A stretch of DNA of 64,000 nt from assembly GCA_036345935.2 (NCBI GenBank), contig JADWOT020000009.1:1564287-1628286 (forward strand), written 5' to 3'. Origin of the DNA: Taenia hydatigena. Lineage: Eukaryota; Platyhelminthes; Cestoda; Cyclophyllidea; Taeniidae. Positions 36,387 through 49,257 of the stretch are shown here, piece after piece (positions within the stretch are counted from its first letter, which is position 1; each line of letters opens with the position of its first letter). Below the pieces are notes generated by a model that made no database searches, was not told where the DNA came from, and was given only the letters and a program-made list of their open reading frames with translations. A program made the translations under genes and the position numbers.

Positions 36387-39300
36387 AGGAAAGGATGAAT
36401 TATAGAAAAGTTACGTTAAATCTTGAGTTGTCGGTGCACAGACTTGCAGAAGGCACCTGAATTGCTGCGAGTGTTAACAGGAAAAAATCGGTGAATCTCG
36501 ATAACTAGGCTGGTTGGATATAAGCTCCAAGTTAAATGAAGCAGGCTACCTGTTAAGAATCACAAATACCCAAACACCTACTCAACGGGGTCGTGATTTT
36601 ACTGGGTCATTATCCAATACGGTACAATCTGTTTATAACAAACGAGAGAAAAGTTGTAAAACGCAATAACAACAAGTAGAATAAGGGACCAATATATGGA
36701 AATGAAAAGGAACATATTGTAAAACGCAGCAGTAGAGCAGCAATGCAAAAAATTGAAGAACTCGATTAAACGCAAAGAGGCTTGACGATCAAAATGTAAT
36801 ACGAGAACAGTTTTAAACAATGTAGACAACAAACCAGCGAAACGACTGGAGGATTTAACCCATTTGTAGGAATCATGTGCAACATTATGCAATGTGAACT
36901 GGGCGTGAAAACGCAAAATACAAAAGCTGTAGAGATAGAGTAAAGAAACTTTGAAATCGAAACATTAGACCATCGGAACTACACCTACGAGGATGCGCTG
37001 ATGTGGAAAACTAAAAATAACAGGCTATATTGATGCAGTTAACGCTACATTTACTCGGCACTATGATGAAATAACGTGGAAACAACCCTGACATGCATAG
37101 AGTGGAAGGCCCATCACTAGCACCTGTTTCTTCAAATAGGAGCTCATAACAAATAATAGAGCATAAAAACAGTCAAGGAAACTAGTGCGCATGAATGAAA
37201 AAGAATAAAAACAATAAGGCAGACCAATCCAACGATGAATTAATGGAAGACACCAAATGACCATTGACGAAAACTTAAGCACATACATGGTAATTCATCG
37301 CTAAAGTCATGAAACAACTGTGAGCACATATCTCAGGTCAAAAACCTAACGAAATTCAGAGAAAGGGAACGTAATAAAATTTCGAGCATAAGTCACCTGC
37401 TGTTCAAGTTAATGACGAAGACGCTCATAAAAAATCCTGCAGTAAACACGAAAACGATAGGTATGACCCAAAAGAAGGCGCAATCAGCTCAATAAAGGAA
37501 AGAAGCAGCTCAGACCAGCAGATCCAAAAACCCCATCCAATGCGGGTCGAACGCCAAGATTTGAAAATAATTGTTGCTTACCAATGGGAAAAAATGTTTT
37601 AGATTTTGTCAATTATATGTTATAAAATAATTAAAAAATAATTTATACAACATTGATCTGGAAAAGTTTGTTTAAAGCGGTCAAGTCATTATAGCTACAT
37701 GCGTTGGGGTCAAATGGACGTCTGCGCCTGAGGTCTTCTTCCGGCCCTTGTTCATGTGTGGCGTTCTGTTTCATCTCTGTGATGAACTATAACCTCCAGT
37801 CTATAATGTTAGATTTGAAAAAGGGGACAGATGCACAGGACCATGCAAGTTTACTTTGTTATCATGCATTTGATGACGCTTTGCATATAAAGTCGTACTG
37901 TTGGGCTTTTCTAAAATTATCAGTTGCTTGTAAATGTCATTCTGCGAACAATAAATTTGATGTAGGTGTTTTTTGTTCAGATAGTTTATTGCTGTTGGGG
38001 TCTCCTGTTTTGTTTGCTTGGCACTGTCTCGCATTCCCTATTTGTTCATTTGTTATTGCCGCATGGGCCACCGTAGTAGTCGCATTCGAAGTCTTCCTAT
38101 TTCGTTCACATCGTTCTACTTGCGTGTCTTAAAAGTTATACCTGATTTGGCTTCGGTTTTGTTATTTACTACCATCTATCCCGGAACACATTTATTGTTT
38201 TCATACATTTAATACAGTTCCGTCTATTAATTTTCAGCTCTTCTTTTTGTTTTACCTACATGGAGTTCCTTCCTTATAGAATTTTGGGACTAATTTAGTC
38301 ATTTTTATTTAAGTTCAGCTTTATAGCGCTATTTGGGCTTGGTCTTTTCCAGTATGTCCTTTATTACCGTTGTCGTTCTAACACCTTTCATTACTATAAC
38401 TCGCACCTTGTCTTCGCTTCGTGTGTCTTGGTGCTGTGTTCTTGGGGTACTTAGCGTGTACATTTGACCCCTTCTCTGCTCCATTTCGCACTTGTCATGT
38501 TCGGCCAATTCTTACGTCGATGTGGCTAGCGCTTTCTTTAGTCACCTTTTTTCTTATACATAGGTTAGCAAGTGCTAGGTGTTTCACACAAGCGCTGTTT
38601 ATCTTCTGCAATTTTCTACAAGTACAAATCTCCGTGTTCTTTGGGTTTTTAGAATCACATGCCCGACTAAAACTTCTGCTCCTTATTTTGATGTTTTCAT
38701 CTGTCCTTCCTCTTCCTTGTTTGTGAAGATTCAGGAGTCATTATCTGGTCAAAGTGTTTAAAAGGCGGCTCCAGAATAATAGCCCATTTTGCAGTCATGA
38801 TACGCCTCCTGTCTTATGGTTTTCTTTTTACCTGTTGCGTTTTCAGCCCCTTACCATGGCCACTCGCTACTAATTGCGCGTATAAGTAGAGTACTATTTT
38901 TCGGTTAAGACGCTTACCAGGCCCACTTTCTCCCATTAAAGATAAACACTGGGTGTTTATGTATTCCGCGTTCTACAATAAAGCTCTCCCCCTGTTTCTC
39001 GGAACGCTTCTTGCCATTCTTACAAGGGCAGTTCTGGGTGTTGCTGCATGCTGCCCTTAGTGTAAAGGGTAATCTCCAAACCATTTCGCATTATCTCTTT
39101 TTTTCTCCTCCAGTAAATCTCAACGTGATACTCTTTTAGCCTCACATATTCTATTGAGTGGAGGAGCATACACACACATGCCTATAATACACTATTGCAC
39201 TGATTGTTATGACCTGTTCCTGTTTTTCCTTCATCCTGTCTCCCTTTATAACCTTATCGCACAATTGGGTAATAAACATTTGCGAAAACCGGTTTTTCTC

Positions 39301-39687
39301 TTTGTTTCTTCATTTTCCTCATACTGGGTAGCACAACCTTTGGGTGGTTGGCTGGTAGTTAGGAGAACGGGCAAATGAAGGAACGGAATTATCCTAACGG
39401 TGGAGTCGCTCCCACGCACACGCGCTGAATTATGCTAGCAACTTCGGGGTGCCGAATGTGCAGCACTGCACACTGTAGTAGCTTCGTTCCTGTGGTAAAT
39501 ATTCCACTCCGATTACTCTCTTCCCTTGTGTCTGCGCGTGTGTGTCTACCTATTCGTCCGCCCGGTCGTTACAGCCGTCCTGCGCCCTCACCCACGCCCC
39601 GCGCTCCTTCATGTAGTTCGGCCTGGCACTGCGTCGACCCTCTCGATTGATCACGCTAGCAGCGAGCAACACAAGTGCGCCGCACGA
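36387..39687. other. Divergent spacer between FITM2 and MED26 with a composition switch near 37.65 kb
   Basis: Left of about 37.6 kb the plus strand is A-rich and right of it T-rich. Near the switch lie a CCAAT box (37581-37585) and an AT-rich stretch (37600-37650). A 142-codon plus frame at 37704-38132 begins at the T-rich side but is unrecognised. The pattern fits divergent transcription starts here, but no exon can be shown. Confidence 0.4.
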
Positions 39688-39861
39688 CCAATCAGCGGCG
39701 CCGACGGGAGCCTCGCACTGCGCGCGTCGCTCGTTTCGGAGCTTCACGAGGCGCGTATTTATATTAGCTCTTCCTGTCTTCCTTTCTTTTATTGGCTGTT
39801 GCCTTTTCCTCCTTTCTATTGGCTATCTAGTGGCCTCGTACCAAGGTCGCTCGTTCATTGG
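39688..39861 (+). promoter_or_regulatory. Four-copy CCAAT-box cluster before MED26
   Basis: CCAAT occurs at 39688-39692 (in GACCAATCAGCG, an excellent NF-Y site) and inverted as ATTGG at 39791-39795, 39818-39822 and 39857-39861, all within 175 bp and 60-233 bp before the proposed MED26 ATG. The block from about 39500 is notably GC- and CpG-rich for the window. NF-Y binding and promoter role are inferred. Confidence 0.6.
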
Positions 39862-39920
39862 TGCGCCGTCGGCGGTGCGTACGTGCAGGTTTTCTTCTGT
39901 GCTTTTGGCCTTACGCTTTG

Positions 39921-42427
39921 ATGGCAGACTTGTTACGAACTACATTCACATTGTTAACTAATGCGTTGCGGTTGAGAGCAGTAATACTTCGCCAATTGAG
40001 ATGGTTTACTATCATGGTCTCTTGGCTTCTGTTTGTTGTGGCTGTGTCTGGTTCCTCTGGTACACTTTTTATTGGACATTGCAGCTGATTGCTATTATCC
40101 AGATTGAAGCTGTTATGGGAGCTTAGAGGCATCATATAGTAGTCAATTTGTTGTCCCTTTATCTTTCTGCCCAGATAATGTGGCATCGCCTGATGGACAT
40201 TTTCTTTTTGCATCTAGTCTGGTTTTTTCTTGACTCTTCGCTTCTTTTGATCTTCATATGCGCCCTCGATACATTTCGGTGTACTTCTTGGTCATCTTCC
40301 TTCTTAACTAGCTTGTCCAAATTTCACCTACTGTCGCGGATCTGATATATATAGACTTATTATTTGCTGTTCCCCCAACGAATAATAAAGATTTTGAATG
40401 GAAGATAGTCATTCAACGGTTTAATTTACCCGTTTTCATGCGCTCTTCTCTATGTATGAATCGGGCCCATCAAATCCTCCATTTATTGTCTATTCTGTAC
40501 ATTCTCTGAACCTAGCTTGATACATTCCTTTGTAAAGATGTGAGTCCTGGTTATGGGAAAAAATTTTGAGAACGTTCTGAGGCCTCTTATTGTACTTCTT
40601 CATAGCTTAATTAATATTATGGTTTTTCTCGCCCCTCTGTCAAGACGTGATGTTCTAGTGAGCGATGCTCCTAACTTCATATCCCTTCGCATTTTGTTCT
40701 GATTCACCTTTCTAGTCGCTTTCGCCACATGACTGCTATTGGGTCGATCTATTTGGTATTCACAGTTTTTGGGACGTATTTAAGCTTTGTTGAGTAAATT
40801 GTTCGAGAATCTTAAGCGAGAATGAGCTGTTTCACGCATTCAGTTCGATTATTTTTTCCACACTTTTTTGTTGTGCCGTAGCTGATTTTCGAAAACTGTT
40901 TGCGGTCCATTCCACACTAAGTTCTCCTTTTGTTTTAATTTTATATCTTTGTATTATTTTATTCTAGCTAATTAGGATCGGTGTGAGGGTTGGTAAATAG
41001 GGAGATAGGCTTACTCTGTGCGTGTGTTCGTCTCTGATCGACAGGTAGTCGATATCGCCTCGATAACGCGTGCAGTGGATGGTTTGGAGGTTTTTCCGAT
41101 GTCGATGCTGCAGCTGCAGGAGACGCGAGTTGCTCAGCTCCTGCAGACCATTCGACATCAGGTTGGGAACCCTCTCCAAAAGCGCATTCGAAGCGTTATC
41201 AAAGCCTGGCAAAAACTCCTCGAACCGGGCTCCGCCTGTGCCACTGTCATTCCACTCCAACGTACCCTTAACAGCAGTAACAACAATGGTCCCACCGCCA
41301 CGAAACTTTCTTCCTCGACGCCAAACATCACTACTTCCTCTCCCTCCACCCAAAGCTCAAATGGCCGCTCTAAGATCCTCAGAAACCAATCTACCACCAA
41401 TCATCACCACCACCAAGAGCCTCTCCCAAAAATCCCCGATCGAAAAAAGATTTTTCCTACCACTACCCTTCCTAACGGCTGCTCTCCAAAACCACCATCC
41501 TCTCTGAATGGCCGCGTCTCCTCCGTGGTCTTAGATGTGCCAAAACTCGCCAAGGTTAAGTCGACTGCTGAACTGGTTCAGGAGGCTGGCGGGTGCATCG
41601 ACTCTGTTACTAAGGACCGGATTCTCAGCAACCGCATTGCAAAGGAGTCCGACGAGTTCCCACGTCTTGTCCCGCTGGCTGCGATGCGGTCCTCGCGCAA
41701 GGCCAAACATCCGCCTGCAACGCTTCCACCGTCCACGCATCATCAGCAGAAATCAGTTATAAGGAATCCGGATCGTATTTTACCGCCACCACCGCCTCCA
41801 CCTCCTGCTACGCAGCCCTCACCACAATGCACTCCCTCCATTCCTCCAGCAAAATCGGAGATGATTGCAAAGTTTCTTGAGCATGCTTCGACGCGGATGA
41901 AGTCTCCACAAGAAACTCATTTCATCCCCTCTGATCACAATCATCGTCACCATCACCACCATCATCATAAGGAAAAACGGAAACATGGAAAACGCCGAAG
42001 AGAGAACAAAGAGGAGGGTGGAGAAGACGAAGATACAGCAACAGAACCGAAGCAACCTCCTGTCACCAACCATATGGATGATTGGCCAACATTGTCACCC
42101 CTAACGGAAGAAGTTATGCGCGAAGCGGCAGAGACGTGGCTCAGGGACTACCACTCCGGTCGGACACCAAGTCAGACGGAGCTGGAGGATGTTGGGCGTG
42201 TGGCTGACCTGCTTCAGGGCACTTGGGAGGAGGTGAGCGCTAGTCGCGGCGACAATGGCTGTCTGAAACCTATGACTGCGCTCTATTCTGTCGATATGGG
42301 TGACGATCAGTTAATGCACATTCTCCCCTGGGCCAACTTGGGTGACTATAAACAGACCTTTTTCCCACCAGGAACTACAACGATCAGCGATTTGGACCGA
42401 TTAATTGATCTTCCAGAGCCGTGGTGA
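39921..42427 (+). CDS. MED26: Mediator complex subunit 26
   Basis: MED26 links Mediator to TFIID and to elongation factors through its N-terminal TFIIS-type (LW) domain. Exon 2 (41045-42427) is secure. Exon 1 (39921-39980, phase 0) is predicted: it supplies MADLLRTTFTLLTNALRLRA, which joins VVDIASITRAVDGLEVFPMS with the right spacing for the first LW helices. The fold continues LQETRVAQLLQTIRHQVGN...IKAWQKLLEP, as in human MED26. The middle is disordered: serine/proline-rich, with an eight-proline run and a histidine-then-basic tract near 41941-42005. The C-terminus has the family domain: EEVMREAAETWLRDYHSGRT, a segment around NGCLKP, then MGDDQLMHILPWANL, matching the human GDDGRLNILPYVCLD end. 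Predicted length is 480 residues (human 600). Confidence 0.92.
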
Positions 42428-42916
42428 TTGAAGGTGGACAGGTTGCAGTAGTAGTGTCGCTGCATTTACTTAATGCGTGCCGATTCTCGGAGGAATCGAT
42501 TCCTGTCCTCTCCTCTCTAATCCACTCGCCCCCACTAGGAATCTCTTTTGCAGAACCCAGTTCTGTGTACGCGCGGCGTTTCTTCTTTTTGTATGGAGCA
42601 AGCGGGGTAAAAATTGTAAAGTTGTCGTCTGGCTGTGTGTTCCCCAGAGTTGGGGTAGGCTATGTTGCAGCAGCAGCAGGGAGTGTGTCAACTTGCTTAC
42701 ATGTTTCCTCCTCTACGTCTTTTAAGAGAACGACTCTCTCTCCTTCAACACTGTTTTTCAAATGATCAAAAAACCAGAAAAAGTGAGGTGGAATCTGGTT
42801 TGTCTACTGTTTAAAAATACGCCTATATACAAGCACATGCACACAATCCTATCTTTTTATACTACCAATGCTACAGCTACTATACCTATACTATACGGTT
42901 GTTTCTTTGGAAATTA

Positions 42917-42922
42917 AATAAA
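42917..42922 (+). terminator. MED26 polyadenylation signal (AATAAA)
   Basis: Canonical AATAAA about 490 nt past the MED26 stop codon. Confidence 0.55.
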
Positions 42923-45900
42923 CAGATTCATTTTTAATTTGATAGTTGTGTTGATTGCGCCAATATCTGGGCGCCATGGGCGGAGTGGTGTGGACTGCTT
43001 TACCCTCATTTCATAATCAGACTTCATTTTAACTGGAACTGAGGTTTCCCTTTCACAAAGGCAAAAAGATCAGATGGCTCTGCCGCCTGTGCTAACCACG
43101 ACCGCTGTGAACGAGGATAGGCCTCCCGAGTTGATCAACACAGTGATTCCTCACATCGCTAATGCCACTGCATTTTATGACGCTTTTCTGCATTGGTTCA
43201 AACATTTCAACTGTCAAGTCGATGTCTTGTGACGGGAGATGGTTTTTGAGTTACATTACAGTTATTGGGTTTAAAAAGCGTTCATTCTTTGAACCTTGCC
43301 AGTATTTGATTTGGGAATGGTAAAAGTGGGATAAAGAATAGACGACCCCTGTGGAATGGGGCGCAATTCCTTTGGATGTTGGTAATTCTCGGGGGAGAGT
43401 GAAGGTTCTGTCGCATTTATTCAAACTGTTAGCGCTTCTGGTGTGTGAGTTCTAATCACACGTACGCACGCACGAACAAACCGGCGAGTCATAATGCAAT
43501 TAGCAGTCTCAAACGGATCGATGGAGTCGATACATTTGGGGCTGCGCCTCTGCGTCATCCTTCGTGCACGCCTCGGGTGTCCTTTAAGCTGTGCACTTTT
43601 CGAGTGAAGAGCCGCTTTCATGACCCGTTTCATGCAGCTGTTGCTAGAGGGACGCGGCGCACGCATCTTCCCTCTTTTTCGCCTTGTTCTGAGGACTCGT
43701 CAAATCACGCGACAATTTGGTGCATCTGCGAGTGCACTTTAATGACCCGATTTCGATTCAGCACCATAGTGACCAAACTGTGCAGAACCGATTTCAGACC
43801 TGCTTGTATTACAGAACGGCGATAATTGGGATTTTTAAAGCGCTCCACTTTGTGAACGGCCTGTCGACAGAGCTGCTGTTCCCACGTCTTGATTGAGAGA
43901 GTGGTTGCGTCGAGGAATACTCAGATTGAGTTAAACATCCAATATTGATTGGTCACTAGAGGAGTTACGCTAGTGTGCCATCTTTATAACCGGCGAGCTT
44001 GGTTGAGACTGGCCTGGAGATTTTTACCGATGACGGGACGTTCGCGAATTTGGAGGGCCTAGAATCACAGAGAATAACCCCAAACCACGGAAACTAATCC
44101 TGCGATTGTATGTCCAAAGCAAACTGAGTAAGAGCAGAGGTGTCTACTCGAAGGACGCTTTTTTCGGATAGGCAGAAATGAGTTGCTGCAAATGGCATTT
44201 CGCTTAAGCGCTTCGGATTTTCCGATAGTCGACTGGCTGGGGTTTTGAGAAAATTAGAGTTTTAGAAGATGACATGAACAGATCTTAAATCCGCTTTGAC
44301 GGCTGACGACGGAAGTTAAAAAATACCATTAAAGAATAAAGTTAATTATGACAATTTATAAACAAGTTCATCCCCTCCACTTGGGGGAGGAGTCTGAAAA
44401 GTCAGATCAATCGATATTAGTTAGTGATATAAATAGTTTTTAGAACTAGATATATCATCGAAAATAAAAAGACTAAGAATAAAACAACGAGCGACCAATT
44501 ATGCACAAAAGGTTCAGATACACTTAGTGAGATGAATTTATTATCGAAAACGAATCGTGTACGAATAAAAAGTTAACAGGAACTATGCCATTTGTTTCAA
44601 TTAATAATAAGATATTATTAACATAATTTTATGTAACATTATTTCTTTAGAAATAAACCCAACGCATGCAAGATTTGACCTTTGTAGCAATATTCCGCTC
44701 TGAAATTGCAATGTTAGCAAAAAAGCTTTATAACAAAGACTGCAAGCGACATTCAAAGTGTAATTTTCTCCACAGTGCGCAATCACAGTTTAACAACTTG
44801 ATGGCAATGCCTGCTATTTAACTGATGTCATTGCTAAAGCATTTGTACCTTGATTATGTTTAAAACATATAATAAAACTTGCGGGTTATGAATATTATCC
44901 TTATTAGTATTACCAACCACATCGCACTTTGTTTTACTAAACTAACGATCTTTTGTATGCTAGATAGTGGGCGCTACTATGGCAATGTATGTCGTTTGAA
45001 TGGGTGCACAGCTGATTCTAAAATTTCGCGACCCCTTTTTAAACCTTTTCAAAGAAAACCATGCGACTGGTAAATATTGCGGTAAGAACTGCTACCATTC
45101 GAATTCCCTATTAAGATCCTTCTTTGCCACCAGGTTTTGGTTTGGTAGTACGCTTTAATATTCCCTCGTGGAAGTTATTTTTTCAAGTTCGATAATAATG
45201 TTTGTTTCGCCATCTTACCTATTACTCGTAGTTGGAAGTTATTCATACGAGTTTGGATTGCAGTCACTAATTTTTATAAATGGTTCGGCATTTATCTTTA
45301 ATTGAAAATTTAAAGTTAAGACCATAAAGAATGCATGGGACTCTTGAGCTTAATCCAACTTATGCAATTTCTGTCCGTTGGCCGAAGTTATTAGGGTTTT
45401 ATTCACCTAACTTGTGTTTTAAACGAATAAGGCGCCGTTCAAAATTTTTCCAACTGAATAATTAAGTACTTACCTCTAAAATGCAGATCTAAAAATCACT
45501 TAGCATCCCCTTAAGTGCATTTTGTCTTAGATGCCTGGGAAGTCTCTGCATTTTCATTTCATTCTGCACTAAGTCCTAGGTAAATGCAAAAGTTATTTTT
45601 AAAGGTTAACGTGAAAACTTTGCACTTTAGCTGCTAAGTATAATGTCGTCCCCTTTTCATCGGCGGACTCTGTGCTGTTTTTTAACAGATTATGAGAGTA
45701 ACTAAAAGAGTAGAACTATTAATAACACTTTGTATTTTACGAAGATTATATCGGTTAGGACCTTCACTGCCTAAGATGAAGGTGTTCACCCATCGAATAA
45801 ACCGTTTTAAGAAAATTACACCTTATGCCTTTTTGTCAACACAGCCTCTTGTTGTGAATCTAATGGGTCGGCAATCCTACCATTATTTTCACGCTCTTGT

Positions 45901-47601
45901 CTCCTAACTTCTCTACCTAATGAAATAAGTACATACTTTATCCCCAGGCTGAAAACACACGTCCGCTGTCTAGAGGGGAATTGAGCATTTCCACTGAACA
46001 ATTTTTTCAGCAATTACTCCAAAATGGCACTGGAAATCACATTCTTGAACTTTTATAGCTATCACTCTACGTTCTTCTGTCTTCGTCTCCTTCTCTCTTT
46101 AAAAACAACAGCAAACTAGCTTAAATTGGCAAAAAAGTAAATCAGCCTTTTATGTCACGAATTCTCTTTTGTGAGATCCGTTCTATAAGAAGATGCGTGA
46201 CGAAGAGAGCAGCGAAATGCTAGTTTTAATGTGCCTAAATGAACAGGATCGCCGTCTCGAAAGGACAGTCCTCACACCATAATAATTTACTCGTTGATGG
46301 CAAATGAACCAGGAGAACCAAGGCCACATGACTAGTCGCCAACGTGCAACTGTTTTCGTGTGCGTGCAATTTCCTCTCGACTGTGTGTGTCCAGTTGTGG
46401 GCAGGCAGTTGCGCGCACAAATGTACTTCCTCGTCTTCCGTGTGGGAAAATTCAATTGGGCAAAAGTCACCGGTTTTGTTCGCTGCTTCAGCAGTACTTA
46501 TTTCTTGGTCAGTTGATAGTCTTTGCGGTTTTTATACAAAGTGGCGATGAGTTTTGCTTATTTCTTACATTTCTGTGAATTTTTCAGAATCTAGCATGCT
46601 GTTATTGGCATACATAAATTGGTAACCCAAAAGATGAGGTGTTCGTAAGCCCTTCCAAAAGGATTAAGAACTGCAGACAACAATTCCTTTGAATTCCAGC
46701 AATGCAAGTTTAGAGAAACTTAGTTGACTAGGATCGTGGTCCATGAAAGATTAACAAAAGTCTCGTGTCTGCTCTTGAATCCTTCGAGCATAGCAAAATA
46801 AATAGATCATTTTTACGAAGTCCACGAGTTTTAGCAGATTTAATCCATATTCTGGAAAGGCAAAATAAAGGCACGATTTAGCGATGTGAAATTAGCCAAA
46901 ATTTTGCTGCTCGAGGATGAGTCCGGTAGAACGACGCACTTTATTCTTCCCATTATCATAAGGGTTTTTTGTGTAAAATATTTCTAGGTTCACTCTGCAC
47001 TCCTTCTAAATTGGGAAATCATTTACACTGTTGAGAACTGCTCTAAAAGGGGCAAGTCGAGAGCGAAAAGATACGGTTCTTTATCTCCTGGAGTTGTGTT
47101 TTGACCGACGGTAGTGGGAGAAAATGATCTGTGGAGAGTTCTTCCGTTGCTTCAAATAGCTGACAATCCCAAAAGATTTTTTGCCTCTTTTCGAACGAGG
47201 CTACTGAGAGTGCAGAAAGTAAACATCGGTGTTATCGCTAGCACGCTACAGTTCACCACGGAAGACGTGAAAGGGTGCAACAGTCGAGGAGGGAGCGAAA
47301 AATTATTGCAAGCATGCCAAGGGGATGGATGACTGCTCACAAAACCATGACATTAGCCTATCTCGAGTGATTAAATACGCTAGCAGAGTAAATAGTTTTA
47401 TTTCATCCATAAGGCGGCAAATATGTTGTGGCAGACACTGTTAATTTCTGCCTCTGCTTGAAGGGGTAGATCTCCGGTCATAAGCGATTGTCCTAACGAA
47501 GACTGTGAGACGGGACATAATATCCTCGCTTGCTTGGTAAAAAAAAAGTTTTATCTTTGATTTAAGGAACAAGGCAGATAATTGAAACTACCGTAAACGA
47601 C

Positions 47602-47621
47602 TGTGTGTGTGTGTGTGTGTG
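47602..47621 (+). repeat. (TG)10 microsatellite
   Basis: Perfect TG dinucleotide run read directly from the sequence. Confidence 0.95.
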
Positions 47622-49242
47622 CCAGTTCATTGCTTCTATCCGAAAATATAAAATTGCAAATTAGCTATCCCCTTTATTTTTCAGATTTTGATGAAAACTG
47701 GTCCCTTAAAACTTTTGTGAGTCTATGCACATATCGGCAATACTTGTTCCACTTTTCGAAGCTTCAAACAACTCTCAGATCCATTTTAAAGCGACTTTTG
47801 ATGGGCAAAGTATACTAAGTGCAGCGGCCAGGAGACTTGCGCGACCCACTAAAATGTCTGCTTCGCATCTCCCACTACACGTAAGATCATGTGATTGCCT
47901 CTACCGCCAAGAAAAGATGGTAATGTTGGCTTGATGAAGTGTCGGAAATGCGTAAGTTGAGGCATTGTGGGTCTTTCCTGCTCGAAAATGCGACACAATG
48001 ACTTCTCGTTGGCGATGCTTGCAGGGTAAACGCGACAACTTGCCCCATATTCTACAAAGAGCGCGCCTTTCTACCAATTGTAAATAACAGGTGTTTCTCA
48101 CACTTCGACTTGCATTGCATTGCTTCATTTAGGATTTCATTCACTTACCCAGTTGGAGGCTATTTTCCATGTAAAGGTAGATTTAGCAGAAAATTTCAGT
48201 TTTAGGGCATTGTATGGTTATCTATCTGCATTGCAAAGCATAGACAAGTCTCAGTCCATCCATTTCTCTAATTTCATGGCAGTTTCATCCCTCATACCGT
48301 TATCGGTAGGAGAGGACGGTCGCGCTTTTATGCTCTCAAGACAAAATTACTTCATAAAGCAAAACTAATCTCGTTGATTGTCGTCTTTTCCTGGTGTTGG
48401 TCAATCACCTGGTCAAACGCCAACTTGAAATTAAAGTGAGACAGAAGCGGAGACGCTGTGCGCAAGTTTTTCTAATTTTCTGCATGAAACACTGCATCAG
48501 TGACATGGACAGCCAAATTATGCCTCGATGTGAATGGATTATGGATTATAGACGTCAATGGTACTTATTTCAACAATTAAAATTTTTGGGAAGTCAAGTT
48601 GCAAGTATAAGAATTGCAAAAATCTATTGGGTTAATTTATGCAATGAATAAATTAAATTCTTAGCTCCATTAGAAGCTACTCCAATTAGATTTTATTGTG
48701 TTGATCAAAAATATGGCCAAGTGATCCGACCACTAGTTGCAAGTTAGCGGGTTCTGCACCAGTCTGTTTTATTACATCCCCAGATTAGACACGTAATAGT
48801 TGGACCTCCGACCACTGCACATGACTCTTTCAGCCTGCTTACCTGCCGGAGCGATCACCGTCGTTAGCGAAAAATTAGTAGAGAATAAAGTGAAATGGAC
48901 CAAAGGTGAATGTCTCAACGACACAGAAAAGTAAGATTAATCAAATCAATTGGCAGACAAGGTCTTGGACACAATCGCCTTCATTCGCCGACGGATAGGA
49001 GGCAGAAAAAAGGCGCGGCATGGTGTGTACGTGACAGCTAACTGACTATTGGGGATAGACAGGGGGCGGTTTCGCTTTCGCGTGTTTCTAGCATTCGCCT
49101 GGCCTTGCCCTTATAGCTGTTACTGGCACGCTTAAAGTACATGTGGACGTAAAACCCGAACCAGTCAAGAGGCCCTGAGGCGTTACATAATGTTATGGAG
49201 TTGAAGTAAAGGCTCCAAGAAAATCGAAACAGATATTTTTTC

Positions 49243-49257
49243 GGGGGGGGGGGGGGG
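49243..49257 (+). repeat. 15-nt poly(G) run
   Basis: Fifteen consecutive G after a T-rich stretch. Homopolymer length here may also be a sequencing or assembly artefact. Confidence 0.9.

Noticed and set aside
37704..38132. 142-codon plus-strand frame in a T-rich block
   Set aside because: Composition (Cys/Phe/Leu/Ser-rich) is what random T-rich DNA gives; no homology.
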